NCBI GenBank assembly: GCA_019633985.1
Contig: JAHQWE010000061.1
Location: 34,320 to 98,319, forward strand
Length of the DNA stretch: 64,000 nt
Direction of reading: 5' to 3'
From: Acidiferrobacterales bacterium
GTDB lineage: Bacteria > Pseudomonadota > Gammaproteobacteria > Arenicellales > Poriferihabitantaceae
A program made the translations under genes and the position numbers. Shown piece after piece: positions 1 through 8,626 of this stretch. Numbering within the stretch: position 1 is the first letter of the stretch; each line of letters starts with the position of its first letter. The notes beneath the pieces were generated by a model. The model was not told the DNA's origin. It saw only the letters and a program-made list of their open reading frames with translations, and did not search any database.

Positions 1-1
1 G

Positions 2-1528
2 TTTCTCGACTATACCCTCAACCCGGTTTCAGGCAATGGCTATGGGCTGGTGTTCGCGACTATTTTTTCGATCATGGCTTTCGTGGGAGGGCTCTACGCC
101 ATTAATCAGGCCAGATTGATCGAGCTCTCTGCAGGCTACGTATATGCGGGTGCCGCTATCGGCGTGACCTTCAGCGGCGACTTGCTCAGCTTGTTTGTAT
201 TCTGGGAAATCATGGCGCTGGGCTCAACATTGGTTATCTGGTCAGCTGGAACCGAAAAGGCCTGGGCGGCTAGCTTTCGTTATTTACTGATCCACCTGTT
301 AGGTGGTGTCGTACTAATGTCGGGCATTACTCTTCGAGTGCTGGAGACAGGCTCCATTGCATTCTCGGCAATGCAGCCTGACAGTCTTGCGAGTGTTTTA
401 ATTCTTATCGGGTTTTTACTCAATGCAGGCGCCCCCCCGCTTTCCGCCTGGATTGCCGACGCCTATCCGGAAGCAAGTCCAAGTGGCATGGTCTTTCTCT
501 CCGCATTTACCACCAAAACTGCCGTCTTTACCCTGTTGATTGGTTTCCCTGGAACTGAAATACTGATTTATATCGGTTTATATATGGTGTTTTACGGCAT
601 CATCTACGCATTGCTGGAAAACGATATGCGGCGAATCCTCGCATACAGCATTGTCAATCAAGTGGGGTTTATGGTTTGCGCTATTGGCATTGGTACAGAA
701 CTTGCCTTGGCGGGAGCCACCGCCCATGCCTTTGCACACATCATATATAAAGCGCTCCTCATTATGTCGGCAGGCAGCGTGTTATTGATGACCGGCAAGC
801 GTAAATGCACTGACGTCGGCGGTTTAATTCAAACCATGCCTTATACAGCGTTTAACGGCATCATTGGTGCATTGGCTATTTCGGCTTTCCCGTTTACTTC
901 TGGATTCGTGACCAAATCGCTGGAAACAGCCGCAGCGGCTGATCAAGGACTGATGCTTGTGTGGTTTTGTCTTATGGCAGCATCAGCGGGCGTTTTTCTG
1001 CACGCAGGTATTAAATTTCCTTGGTTTGTATTCTTCCAAAAAGATTCCGGCTTACGTCCTCCAGAATCTCCGTGGAACATGCAGGCCGCGATGTGGATAT
1101 TTTCCTTCTTATGTATAGCGATTGGATTATTCCCAAACTGGTTTTATCAAATCTTGCCGTTTCCACCAGACTATCATGCTTACACCGCATCGCATCTGGT
1201 CACGCAGTTTCAGCTTCTATTATTTGCGGGTTTGGCCTTTTTTGTGTTGCTCCCCATGATGAAGCGCACATTGACAATCAGTCTGGATTTTGACTGGTTC
1301 TATCGAAAGTTTTTGCATATCGTGGCAAACGAATTCACACTGAAAACTGGCGCGGCGGGTAGTCTGTTCGAGAAGCAACTTCGTAACAAAGCTGAAGCGC
1401 TGATCAAGCGCTTGTACAAAGTTCATGGACCATATGGAATTTTAGCCCGAACCTGGCCAAGCGGTGGAATGGTACTTTGGGTTTCAGTGATGCTTGCTGG
1501 CATCATTATTTTTTCTGCCATTTTTTAA
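2..1528 (+). CDS. mrpD: Mrp-type Na+/H+ antiporter subunit D, 5'-truncated by window edge
   Basis: Polytopic inner-membrane protein of the proton-pumping MrpA/MrpD/NuoL/M/N family, which as part of the Mrp complex exchanges Na+ (or K+) for protons. The reading frame is open to the first base, so the start lies outside the window; the GTG at 50 is internal in my reading. Family landmarks are present: the glutamate in FWEIMALGS (codon at 206), a lysine in FTTKTAVF (515), a lysine in HIIYKALL (749) and a late lysine in GFVTKSLE (911), which correspond to the proton-path residues of this family. The hydrophobic C-terminus ends at 1528, 20 bases from the tail of the convergent oxidoreductase cluster. 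Other mrp subunits would be expected just upstream. A NuoM/N-like or HyfB-like protein is the alternative; no Nuo genes are visible. Confidence 0.75.
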   Translation, partial: FLDYTLNPVSGNGYGLVFATIFSIMAFVGGLYAINQARLIELSAGYVYAGAAIGVTFSGDLLSLFVFWEIMALGSTLVIWSAGTEKAWAASFRYLLIHLLGGVVLMSGITLRVLETGSIAFSAMQPDSLASVLILIGFLLNAGAPPLSAWIADAYPEASPSGMVFLSAFTTKTAVFTLLIGFPGTEILIYIGLYMVFYGIIYALLENDMRRILAYSIVNQVGFMVCAIGIGTELALAGATAHAFAHIIYKALLIMSAGSVLLMTGKRKCTDVGGLIQTMPYTAFNGIIGALAISAFPFTSGFVTKSLETAAAADQGLMLVWFCLMAASAGVFLHAGIKFPWFVFFQKDSGLRPPESPWNMQAAMWIFSFLCIAIGLFPNWFYQILPFPPDYHAYTASHLVTQFQLLLFAGLAFFVLLPMMKRTLTISLDFDWFYRKFLHIVANEFTLKTGAAGSLFEKQLRNKAEALIKRLYKVHGPYGILARTWPSGGMVLWVSVMLAGIIIFSAIF

Positions 1529-1548
1529 CTGAACAAGGAAAGAATCTC

Positions 1549-2940
1549 TCAGCTTTCGATCACCGCGTTACCCAGCTGCCCCAAAGTTATCGGTTTAATC
1601 GGCGGTCGCACCCGATAGTAGCCTACCTCCGAGATACAACGATCTTGCACTTCGGCAATTAACGCGGCCACCGTAGACTCGCAAAAGCGCCCTTGGCAAG
1701 GCCCCATTCCGCAACGACCAAATGCCTTAACCTGATTCGGACCCTGGCACCCAAGTTTTGCGATTTCCCGCACAGCACCGGCGGTTATTTCTTCACAACG
1801 GCAAATCATGGTGTCATCTGAAGGCGTGTTTAGCTCCTCACTTGGACGGAATATCGCATCAATAAATCTACGAGCCTTCTCTATTTTATTTTTCGCTTTT
1901 ATCAATGGTTTTACTCGACGCTCAAAAGTGGATAGATCGATCTTTTCCAGCTTCCTTAACACCTGTAAGCCGCTCATCTTTCCTGCTATAACAGCAAGTT
2001 CTGCACCATTGATTTGTTGCCCATCCCCAGCAATATAAGTATTTTCCACCGACCCTTCGCCATACTTATCGACTGTCGCACTCCAGCTCTGCTGTCGATG
2101 CAAATAGGTAAGCTCACAGCCAGCAAGCTTCACCAATTGAAGCTGGGGAACAACCCCCTGATGCGGCAACACAATTTGCGTATCAATTCGATGTCTTTTC
2201 CCCGCACAGTGAAAAGACAGTTGACGCACTTGCGAATCTCCGCTAGCAAGAAGATTTGATGCACCACGGTATAAAGGGATACCCGCGTTACGAATTTGTT
2301 TGAGTAAACTCAAGCCCTTGAAAAGCGGTCTGGGAGCAGTCATAGCGCCAGGAAGATAGCGAATCGACTCCAGATAGCGGGATTTTGGCGTAGTATCCAC
2401 TATTCCCTGAACTCTCAAACCCGCATTCAAATATTGCGCTGCAAGTAGAAGTAGCAATGGGCCGCTACCCGCCAACACAGGCTCAGACGCCGGTAACATC
2501 GCCTGAGATTTCAGCAGAATTTGCGCAGCACCTGCCATCATCACACCAGGAAGATCCCAACCAGGGAAAGGCATCGGTCGTTCCTGAGAGCCGCAAGCGA
2601 GAATCAAATGCTCGGCAGAGACTTGATAGCTGCGGTTATTTCTCAAGTAGCACACATGACGTTCTGTATCGATATCCCACACTGTAGACGCCGGAGAGTA
2701 GTTGATCTTTGAGCGCAAAAACTCGTCTACCTGCGTAAGCCCTTCGTAGTATTCGCGACCAAGTATTTCGCTTCTCAGGTCAGCACTTGCGCGAGATACA
2801 TTGCGGTAGATTTGTCCACCGGGTGAAGCCTGATCATCCAATAACAAGACTTCCAAATCGTATTCTGCAGCTACACTTGCCGCTGCCATTCCTGCAGGCC
2901 CCGCGCCAATTACCACAAGAGGGTATCTCTCCATCAGCAC
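1549..2940 (-). CDS. FAD/NAD(P)-binding oxidoreductase alpha subunit with C-terminal [2Fe-2S] domain (HcnB/LhpE/OoxA-like)
   Basis: Large flavoprotein subunit of a multi-subunit amino-acid or opine dehydrogenase. The N-terminus has a dinucleotide fold GAGPAG at residues 12-17, and a second nucleotide-binding segment (AGSGPLLLL) lies near residue 160. A FAD-contacting segment (YIAGDGQ) is near 300. The C-terminal BFD-like domain has a CxC pair at residues 380/382 and a CxxxxC pair at 410/415, the expected [2Fe-2S] ligands. At 463 residues it matches HcnB, OoxA and D-hydroxyproline dehydrogenase alpha subunits. Its start overlaps the stop of the small ferredoxin-like gene by 7 bases, so the two are translationally coupled. 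It is the last gene of a four-gene minus-strand operon. The family is certain; the substrate is not readable from the sequence. Confidence 0.85.
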   Translation of the reverse strand: MLMERYPLVVIGAGPAGMAAASVAAEYDLEVLLLDDQASPGGQIYRNVSRASADLRSEILGREYYEGLTQVDEFLRSKINYSPASTVWDIDTERHVCYLRNNRSYQVSAEHLILACGSQERPMPFPGWDLPGVMMAGAAQILLKSQAMLPASEPVLAGSGPLLLLLAAQYLNAGLRVQGIVDTTPKSRYLESIRYLPGAMTAPRPLFKGLSLLKQIRNAGIPLYRGASNLLASGDSQVRQLSFHCAGKRHRIDTQIVLPHQGVVPQLQLVKLAGCELTYLHRQQSWSATVDKYGEGSVENTYIAGDGQQINGAELAVIAGKMSGLQVLRKLEKIDLSTFERRVKPLIKAKNKIEKARRFIDAIFRPSEELNTPSDDTMICRCEEITAGAVREIAKLGCQGPNQVKAFGRCGMGPCQGRFCESTVAALIAEVQDRCISEVGYYRVRPPIKPITLGQLGNAVIES

Positions 2941-3239
2941 GTCTCTTCAGCAGACAAATTCGCGGGCCCCACCTGAAAACCAATCCGCATACCTGCTTCC
3001 ACCTGCTGCAAACAGGCTTGTTGATTCATTTTCCCATTAATTTCCACAAAACAGTCAAAGCATGCCCCCATCATGCAAAACGGACCTCTTGGCGATCCGC
3101 TTACCACAGTTTTCCTGCAATAGGATGAGCGTAAAAGTATCGCCGCGCCGACGTTGATATCATCTGGCACCATCACAGGAACATCGTTCAAAAATATCTC
3201 AATTAAAGTCGTTTCCGTTCCGGTTATTCTTTTAAACAT
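2934..3239 (-). CDS. Small [2Fe-2S] ferredoxin-like subunit (HcnA/LhpF-like)
   Basis: A 101-residue Fer2_4-type protein that carries electrons within a heterotrimeric flavoenzyme. The plant-type [2Fe-2S] ligands are visible as C55-x4-C60-x2-C63 and C76, preceded by the family motif SGSPRGPFC. Length and motif match HcnA and the gamma subunit of D-hydroxyproline dehydrogenase. The ATG at 3239 overlaps the upstream DAO-family gene's stop by 8 bases, and its own stop overlaps the next gene by 7 bases, placing it between the beta and alpha subunits as in the Lhp-type order. It has no membrane segment or signal peptide, so it should be cytoplasmic or bound to its partners at the inner face of the membrane. 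Confidence 0.85.
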   Translation of the reverse strand: MFKRITGTETTLIEIFLNDVPVMVPDDINVGAAILLRSSYCRKTVVSGSPRGPFCMMGACFDCFVEINGKMNQQACLQQVEAGMRIGFQVGPANLSAEETC

Positions 3240-4329
3240 GAAATCGATCGCTGCTAAATTGCGAGATTAATGGATTCAACTTTGATTTCGCTATCCATTG
3301 GCAGACTGGTCCAACATGTGCAGCCGCCAAGGTGATCCCACTATGACAGGCGATCGCAAAAGCACCGGGACAAGACTCTGATTCCTGATATACCGGTTTG
3401 CCATCGGGGGTCATGATGCGCAGAGCCGCCCAGGCTCTGACGACTTGCACATTCTCAAGCATAGGAAAAATTCTGGTGGCCCGCGATGCCAACATACTCA
3501 AAACAGAGTTCGAAGTAGAATCATTGAGCCCTACCTCCTCTGAGGAATCCCCAATTTGTAAACCGCCTTCGCTGGTCTGACGGACATGAAGCGTAGGATA
3601 TTTTAAAAACGGTCGCACTTTTTCGGTGATCAAAAGCTGCCCTCTATTGGCGATCACAGGAATCCGAATACCGACCATTTCCCCCAGTACTTGGTTCTGT
3701 AAACCGGCACAAAGAATGATCCTAGCGGCATGAATATCTTTGAAATCTCCACTAATTCGAAACTCTTCACCGGAAAATTCAATCTTCTCTATTTTGCGAT
3801 TGGGCAGATACTCTGCTCCTGACTGCTTCATTCCCTGATGTAACGCCCGAAACAGGAGCAACGGGTTGACGTGCCCATCGTGAGGGCAGAAACAGGCTCC
3901 AGCAACTTCCTTCGATATTTCCGGTACTCTTTGCAAGACACTACTGTGATCCAACATCTCATAGTGAAATCCACCATCAGTATGTTCGGAAATTCGGCGC
4001 ATCTTGTCCTCTAACGAGGATAGCTCTTCGTCCTCCAGACACATCTCTATACCGCCCGGCTGCGATAAGCCCACATCGATCCCGCTTGTCTCAAGTAGCT
4101 CGGCGGCCAAATCGGGCCAGGCTGCGGCAGCCTGCCAAGTCCAATCGGCATAGGCGGGATAATCCCAACCTTTTCCCTGCACCCAGACCAACCCAAAATT
4201 TCCTCGAGAAGCCCGAAAGGCAATGTCCCCCTCATCTAGTACAGCGACCTGTCTACTATATTTCGTCAGACCATAGGCAATGCATGATCCAACAATGCCG
4301 CCACCAATCACCGCGTATTCGTAAGACAT
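3232..4329 (-). CDS. DAO-family FAD-dependent oxidoreductase, beta subunit (HcnC/LhpB-like)
   Basis: FAD-dependent glycine/D-amino-acid oxidase-family subunit, the likely substrate-oxidising subunit of the three-part enzyme encoded with the two genes downstream. The N-terminal FAD fold IGGGIVGSCIAYGL starts near residue 8, followed by the ARG-like segment FRASRGNFG near 45. A late segment MTPDGKPVY near residue 310 is typical of DAO proteins. I start it at the ATG at 4329; a TTG directly before it (4332) would add one residue. The start lies 6 bases after the stop of the upstream DAO gene. Relatives oxidise glycine to cyanide (HcnC), D-hydroxyproline (LhpB) or opines (OoxB). The DAO, ferredoxin, alpha order here resembles LhpB-F-E more than hcnABC; this is inference. 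Confidence 0.82.
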   Translation of the reverse strand: MSYEYAVIGGGIVGSCIAYGLTKYSRQVAVLDEGDIAFRASRGNFGLVWVQGKGWDYPAYADWTWQAAAAWPDLAAELLETSGIDVGLSQPGGIEMCLEDEELSSLEDKMRRISEHTDGGFHYEMLDHSSVLQRVPEISKEVAGACFCPHDGHVNPLLLFRALHQGMKQSGAEYLPNRKIEKIEFSGEEFRISGDFKDIHAARIILCAGLQNQVLGEMVGIRIPVIANRGQLLITEKVRPFLKYPTLHVRQTSEGGLQIGDSSEEVGLNDSTSNSVLSMLASRATRIFPMLENVQVVRAWAALRIMTPDGKPVYQESESCPGAFAIACHSGITLAAAHVGPVCQWIAKSKLNPLISQFSSDRFHV

Positions 4330-4335
4330 CAACCG

Positions 4336-5685
4336 TTATATTGTTGGGCCTTGCGTTAACGTGGACCCATCCTGGAACCGACTGAAGCGAAATCGCGATA
4401 GATCATGCCCAATCGTATTTCCCTGGATCATGTCGGACATAATACGACCGGCCGCCGGACCAATACCGAAACCATGTCCGCAAAAACCGCTCGCGAGAAA
4501 GAATCCAGGAATTTCGGATACCTGATCCATGACCGGAACAATATCCGGGGTGACATCGATCATTCCAGCCCATTCTTCAACCCAGGGTACTTCAGCAAGT
4601 GCTGGCAATCGCTGTGATAAATAGCGCCGCATTCTCTTCGTCGTCGATTGGTTTGGTAAAGGGTTCAGTACCCGCTGTTTTTCGAATGGAGAAATCTGAT
4701 CAAGATCAACTTTTCGTTTAGGGATGAGACCGCCTGGATTTCCAGATCCAATTCTTAATCTGGTTTTCCCCAATGATCTCGAAGCGAACACTTCCTGCCA
4801 CATCACCGGAAGAAAATCTCTCAAATACCGAACGCTATCCAGATTAATTTCATGTTCGTTGAACCCCGCGGGCGCGATGGTGTACCCCCCATCCTGCCGT
4901 CGTCTAATTGCGATTCTGTCACAGGCGAAATTACCACTATGGAAATCTGGAGCCGCTGCTGTGCGCGCGACTGTTGACTTTACTGAAAGCTGTGGAAAAA
5001 CAATGCCATTTATTCCGGCAAACAACGACGACCATGCGCCACCCGCGCAAACCACTGTTTTGCAGCGGATCTCGCCAGCTTCCGTAGCGACTCCAGACAC
5101 CCTTCCTGCCGAAATCAGCAATCCTCGAACCGCACAGTCCTCCCTGATTGATACACCTTTATCACGACAAGATTTTGCCATCGCCGGAACAACAACAAAC
5201 GGTTCAGCCCGCCCATCACTGGGTGTGCACACTCCGCTCTTCCAGTTGCCAACAAAGCCAGGTACACGCTGGGTAATCTGCGCTGAAGTTAGCCGCTCAG
5301 AATGAAGATCATGTGATTTTGCCAGAGCCATCCAGTTGTCATGGGCAACCTCGTCTGCCTCCGTCTCTCCAACGTACATCACACCATGCTGCTCAAATCC
5401 CGTATCAGCGCCGATGGCCTGACTCAAATTTTGCCAAATCCGGTTACTCTCCATCATAATGGGTAGCTCGGCCGGATCGCGACCTTGCTGGCGCACCCAT
5501 CCCCAATTACGACTGGATTGCTCTCCAGCCACTCTACCTTTCTCACAGACCATTACCTTGATTCCGGCCTGTGACAAATACCAGGCAGTAGATATACCAA
5601 TCACACCAGCGCCAATGACGACAACCTCGGCGCTCTTGGGAAGAGCATCTTGAAAAGTAACGGGCGCTCGGTCAGTAAAAATCAT
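4336..5685 (-). CDS. FAD-dependent D-amino-acid oxidase/dehydrogenase-family protein
   Basis: Second DAO-family flavoprotein of the cluster (449 residues), first gene of the operon. The FAD fold VIGAGVIGISTAWYLSQAG begins near residue 22 and is followed by a glutamate-ending strand and the family segment EQSSRNWGWVRQQGRDPAE near 55-73. The C-terminal FAD-contact region reads SGFCGHGFGIGPAAGR near residue 400. This pattern matches the group that includes D-amino-acid dehydrogenases and gamma-glutamylputrescine oxidase-like enzymes. It is not fused to a second domain and lacks a signal peptide. It is spaced 6 bases from the next gene and so is probably co-transcribed and acts on the same or a derived substrate. 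Start at the ATG at 5685, downstream of the AT-rich gap that carries a small dyad at 5785-5798. Confidence 0.8.
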   Translation of the reverse strand: MIFTDRAPVTFQDALPKSAEVVVIGAGVIGISTAWYLSQAGIKVMVCEKGRVAGEQSSRNWGWVRQQGRDPAELPIMMESNRIWQNLSQAIGADTGFEQHGVMYVGETEADEVAHDNWMALAKSHDLHSERLTSAQITQRVPGFVGNWKSGVCTPSDGRAEPFVVVPAMAKSCRDKGVSIREDCAVRGLLISAGRVSGVATEAGEIRCKTVVCAGGAWSSLFAGINGIVFPQLSVKSTVARTAAAPDFHSGNFACDRIAIRRRQDGGYTIAPAGFNEHEINLDSVRYLRDFLPVMWQEVFASRSLGKTRLRIGSGNPGGLIPKRKVDLDQISPFEKQRVLNPLPNQSTTKRMRRYLSQRLPALAEVPWVEEWAGMIDVTPDIVPVMDQVSEIPGFFLASGFCGHGFGIGPAAGRIMSDMIQGNTIGHDLSRFRFSRFQDGSTLTQGPTI

Positions 5686-6084
5686 GGCGGAATAGTAACA
5701 ACATGAGCTTGAGAAAAAACGGGTCAGCGTTCAAATTGAGTTAGAATTCGGCGAGTGATCAGCGTGCGAAATTAAATATTTAGGTGAGAACGGTCTCATC
5801 ACGCATCTTGACATTCTCCACGAGGAGGCCCTTATTTTATTCACTTAACCTTCCTGTGGATAACTCTGTGGATAAAACCTGGACTACTCTTCGAAATACC
5901 TAAGCCTAGACATTGTTTATTTTTATACTGCGTTTATTTTATTATTTATTCGTTTAAATTCAGATAGTTATAGTTTTTTTATAGAATAAAACGGTATGTA
6001 TTGAAAATCTGCAAATATTCAGAATGAAATGAAGCTTGTGCATAACTTAGTCCAGACCGAAAAAACAAGCATTTACGTGAGTTT
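5686..6084. other. AT-rich intergenic region with DnaA-box cluster
   Basis: A 399-base gap between divergent genes that is much richer in A and T than its surroundings. Two perfect DnaA boxes on the minus strand (read here as TGTGGATAA) lie in tandem at 5855-5863 and 5867-5875, 12 bases apart. A third match to the relaxed consensus TTATNCACA occurs at 6037-6045. Between them, about 5910-5995 is almost entirely A/T and could be a DNA-unwinding element. A short dyad TGAGA-ACGG-TCTCA lies at 5785-5798, on the side of the oxidoreductase operon. No open reading frame in the gap looks real. It could be an origin-like or DnaA-titrating/regulatory site; neither dnaA nor mnmG is in the window. Confidence 0.5.
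5855..5875 (-). promoter_or_regulatory. Tandem perfect DnaA boxes
   Basis: Two exact copies of the strong DnaA-binding 9-mer (TTATCCACA on the minus strand) start 12 bases apart, with 3 bases between them. Two perfect boxes this close in non-coding AT-rich DNA is unlikely by chance. The related box TTATGCACA at 6037-6045 is on the same strand. Confidence 0.6.
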
Positions 6085-6567
6085 ATGAATTCACTCAAAG
6101 AACAAGCAAGCGCAAAGTTAGAAATCACTCCCGGGGCTCCTCTCTGGCGCCGTTTCCTCGCTATTTTGTATGACGCCCTTATGGTGTTCTGCGTAGTGTT
6201 TGTAGTTTGGTACCCGATGTTGCATCTTCCTTCTGAAAATTGGCCCGACTGGCTGTATCAGGGTGTCCGACTTTTCTATCTATTTCTTATTACGTTTGGA
6301 TTTTTCGGCTGGTTTTGGACCCACGGTGGGCAAACAATTGGAATGCGCGCTTGGAAAATCCGGTTAGTTGATCACGCGTCTCTACACACTAAGGTCGTCA
6401 ACCCCACTTGGTCGCAGGCGCTGACCCACTATATAGTGGCGCTGCTTTCCTGGGCAGCATGCGGATTAGGGTTTTTTCTCGCACTATTTAATCAGGACAA
6501 ACGCACCTGGCACGACCGGGCGGCAGACACTTCGATGGTGGTGCAGCGGAAAATAAGAGTGGAGTAG
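6085..6567 (+). CDS. RDD family membrane protein
   Basis: A 160-residue inner-membrane protein with an RDD domain. The naming arginine and aspartates are visible in WRRFLAILYDALMV near residues 21-35, and a later conserved block ends in WHDRAADT near residue 148. Three to four hydrophobic helices lie at about 30-48, 65-85 and 115-135. The GGQTIGMRAWKIRLV segment between the second and third helices is typical. The molecular role of RDD proteins is generally unknown; some have been linked to ion or substrate transport. The ATG at 6085 follows the AT-rich gap and the gene ends 25 bases before the convergent MFS gene. Confidence 0.85.
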   Translation: MNSLKEQASAKLEITPGAPLWRRFLAILYDALMVFCVVFVVWYPMLHLPSENWPDWLYQGVRLFYLFLITFGFFGWFWTHGGQTIGMRAWKIRLVDHASLHTKVVNPTWSQALTHYIVALLSWAACGLGFFLALFNQDKRTWHDRAADTSMVVQRKIRVE

Positions 6568-6592
6568 TTAGTCCCGCTAATGCCCTAATCCG

Positions 6593-7783
6593 CTAAGTCG
6601 CTGTAGTGGGGAACTGTCGTTCTTCCCGTTTTCGAATCAAAGCCAGTATCAGGATCAGACCTATGGCAACAATAACCACCGGCATTGTATAAGTATTCAG
6701 TTTTTCCCAACCCAAAACGTGGTGAAGATAACCTGAGCTTAGAGCGGTAAATGCAGTAGCACTAAAGACCAGAAAATCATTGATACCTTGCACAAGTCCT
6801 TTTTCAGCGGGCAAGTACGCTTCTGTCAGTAAAGTAGTAGCTCCCACAAACAAGAAATTCCACCCTACTCCCAGCAACAATAGAGCCGCAAAAAAATGCG
6901 CATACTCCGATCCAAATAAACTCAAGATCGCGCAACATAGCAGAGTGAGCGCCCCAACAAACATAACCTTCAGCACACCAAACCTGGCGATCAGGCTACC
7001 GGTAAAAAAGGAAGGAGCAAACATGCCCACAAGATGCCACTGTATGACGGTGGCTGTATCGGAAAATGGCATTCCGTGATGATCCATCGCCAGAGGTGTT
7101 GCGGTCATCAGCAAATTCATTGTGCCGTAGGCAATCATGGCGGAAAGCGCCGCAACGACGAATATGGGTCTCGTCAGTATAGTAAGTAGTGGACGAACAG
7201 TACCGCTGGTTTCAGACAAAGTTGGCAGAGGCACCTTTAAAAACTGCTGAACCACCACAACGCCCAGGGAAAACAGCGCAATGCACGCATAGGAAGCAGA
7301 GAAAGTCGCATTGGGCAGCAGCTCTTTGGTCCAACTGGCCACGTTTGGCCCCACAAAGGCAGCAGCTAATCCCCCCGCAAGCACCCATGAAATCGCTTTG
7401 CTCTTGTTTTCTGGTGGAACGATCTCAGCAGCCGCAAAACGGTAGAATTGCCCGAATCCATTGGCAATGCCGAACAAACCGGAACCAAACATAAACAGGA
7501 CAAATGACTGATGATAGATCGCCACCGCTGAAACGATCCCACCCACAATGCCGACCGTGCCACCGAGAGTAAACCCCACTCGTCGGCCCCATTTTTGCAT
7601 CAGCAGGGAAGCAGGAATCATGGTCAGCATCATAAAAAGATAGGTAACACCAACCGGAAGCGTCGCCATGGAGGCAGAAGGAGCGAGTGAAAATCCAACC
7701 AGTGCGGAAGTCGCCATCGTCAACGAAGTCGAAGAAAGCATTAACCCCTGGCAGATAGCTAACCACAGCACATTTATGTTCAT
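6593..7783 (-). CDS. MFS transporter
   Basis: A 396-residue major facilitator superfamily permease with about twelve hydrophobic helices. The loop 2-3 signature reads MQKWGRRVGFTLGG near residues 62-76, and a second-half equivalent (LIARFGVLKVMF) is near 265. The motif PENKSKAISWVLAGG near residue 130 lies at the end of helix 4 or start of helix 5. The N-terminus begins directly with a membrane helix. Substrate cannot be predicted; neighbours (RDD protein, TerC-family protein) do not point to a pathway. It is transcribed toward the RDD gene and diverges from the TerC gene across a 191-base gap. Confidence 0.85.
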   Translation of the reverse strand: MNINVLWLAICQGLMLSSTSLTMATSALVGFSLAPSASMATLPVGVTYLFMMLTMIPASLLMQKWGRRVGFTLGGTVGIVGGIVSAVAIYHQSFVLFMFGSGLFGIANGFGQFYRFAAAEIVPPENKSKAISWVLAGGLAAAFVGPNVASWTKELLPNATFSASYACIALFSLGVVVVQQFLKVPLPTLSETSGTVRPLLTILTRPIFVVAALSAMIAYGTMNLLMTATPLAMDHHGMPFSDTATVIQWHLVGMFAPSFFTGSLIARFGVLKVMFVGALTLLCCAILSLFGSEYAHFFAALLLLGVGWNFLFVGATTLLTEAYLPAEKGLVQGINDFLVFSATAFTALSSGYLHHVLGWEKLNTYTMPVVIVAIGLILILALIRKREERQFPTTAT

Positions 7784-7974
7784 TGAGTGGTTTTAGCACT
7801 GTTGTTCAGCGCAGAACAAGAGAGTGAATCGACTTTATTTGCATCGCCCAGCGACATCTGCAGGGTGAATTCTTTTGTAATTTACAGGGGTATAAAGAAT
7901 CTATGGGGCGCGAGACTTGTAATTGATCGCTGAAATCGCTACAAGGCTTCCCACAACAAAACAATGCTCCTATC

Positions 7975-8583
7975 ATGGAATTACTCGACCAGCTTAACAA
8001 GCTTATTCAGATACTGTTCGTCGACCTCGTGCTTGCGGGTGACAACGCCATCGTGATCGGAATGGTGGCATCCCGTTTTACCCCCGAATACCGTAAAAAA
8101 ATCATATTCTGGGGAGTTGGTGTTGCCGTAATAATGCGAATTGTATTCGCGCTGTTAACTGTCCAATTACTGGCAATTACTGGATTGGCATTTGTGGGTG
8201 GACTGCTACTTCTCTGGATTTGCTGGAAACTTTGGCAGGAGCTGCGTAGCGAGGGCTCTGGGCACGCAGAGACCCTTGATGAAAACGATGCACCCAAAGA
8301 AAACCCGCCCATGATGTCGGCCATCACGCAAATTATTGTTGCCGATTTATCGATGTCGATCGACAACGTGCTGGTTGTTGCCGGGGTTGCCGACGGACAC
8401 AGTGGGCTACTGGTGATCGGCCTCGCGATTTCTGTCATCTTTATGATGTTTTTTGCTACATTTATTGCCAACCTGCTGGAAAAACATCGCTGGATTGGTT
8501 ATGTCGGACTCGCGGTTATTTTTTACGCGGCTCTGAAGTTGATTTATTCGGGCGGATTGGAGCTTTTACCTCTACTTTCCTGA
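7975..8583 (+). CDS. TerC/YjbE family integral membrane protein
   Basis: A 202-residue membrane protein of the TerC superfamily (YjbE-like branch), predicted to move or sense divalent metal ions. The two hallmark acidic segments are present: LVLAGDNAIVIGM near residues 19-31 and DLSMSIDNVLVVAGVADGH near 124-142, which place paired Asp/Asn residues in membrane helices. About six to seven helices are predicted, with a polar loop of about 35 residues (89-113) in the middle. TerC relatives include the manganese exporters Alx/MntP-like systems, so manganese or a related metal is plausible but inferred. No manganese riboswitch is recognisable in the 191 bases upstream. Confidence 0.85.
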   Translation: MELLDQLNKLIQILFVDLVLAGDNAIVIGMVASRFTPEYRKKIIFWGVGVAVIMRIVFALLTVQLLAITGLAFVGGLLLLWICWKLWQELRSEGSGHAETLDENDAPKENPPMMSAITQIIVADLSMSIDNVLVVAGVADGHSGLLVIGLAISVIFMMFFATFIANLLEKHRWIGYVGLAVIFYAALKLIYSGGLELLPLLS

Positions 8584-8606
8584 ACCAACCTGGGCGGTAT
8601 TAGGAG

Positions 8607-8612
8607 TATAAT
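8607..8612 (+). promoter_or_regulatory. Possible -10 box upstream of the Sel1/SH3b gene
   Basis: A perfect TATAAT occurs 80 bases before the start of the Sel1/SH3b gene in a 108-base gap. No convincing -35 box lies at the right spacing, so this is only a candidate. Confidence 0.3.
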
Positions 8613-8626
8613 CTGCCAGGTTTTTG

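Noticed and set aside
1549..4332. Hydrogen cyanide synthase (hcnABC)
   Set aside because: The domain set matches, but the gene order differs and opine or D-hydroxyproline enzymes share the same architecture, so I do not assign the hcn symbols.
4724..5305. 193-codon plus-strand frame opposite a DAO-family gene
   Set aside because: It lies wholly antisense to a well-supported flavoprotein and has no family similarity or ribosome-binding site.
7784..7974. Manganese (yybP-ykoY) riboswitch before the TerC-family gene
   Set aside because: TerC-family genes often carry it, but I see neither its conserved internal loops nor a terminator or sequestering stem here.
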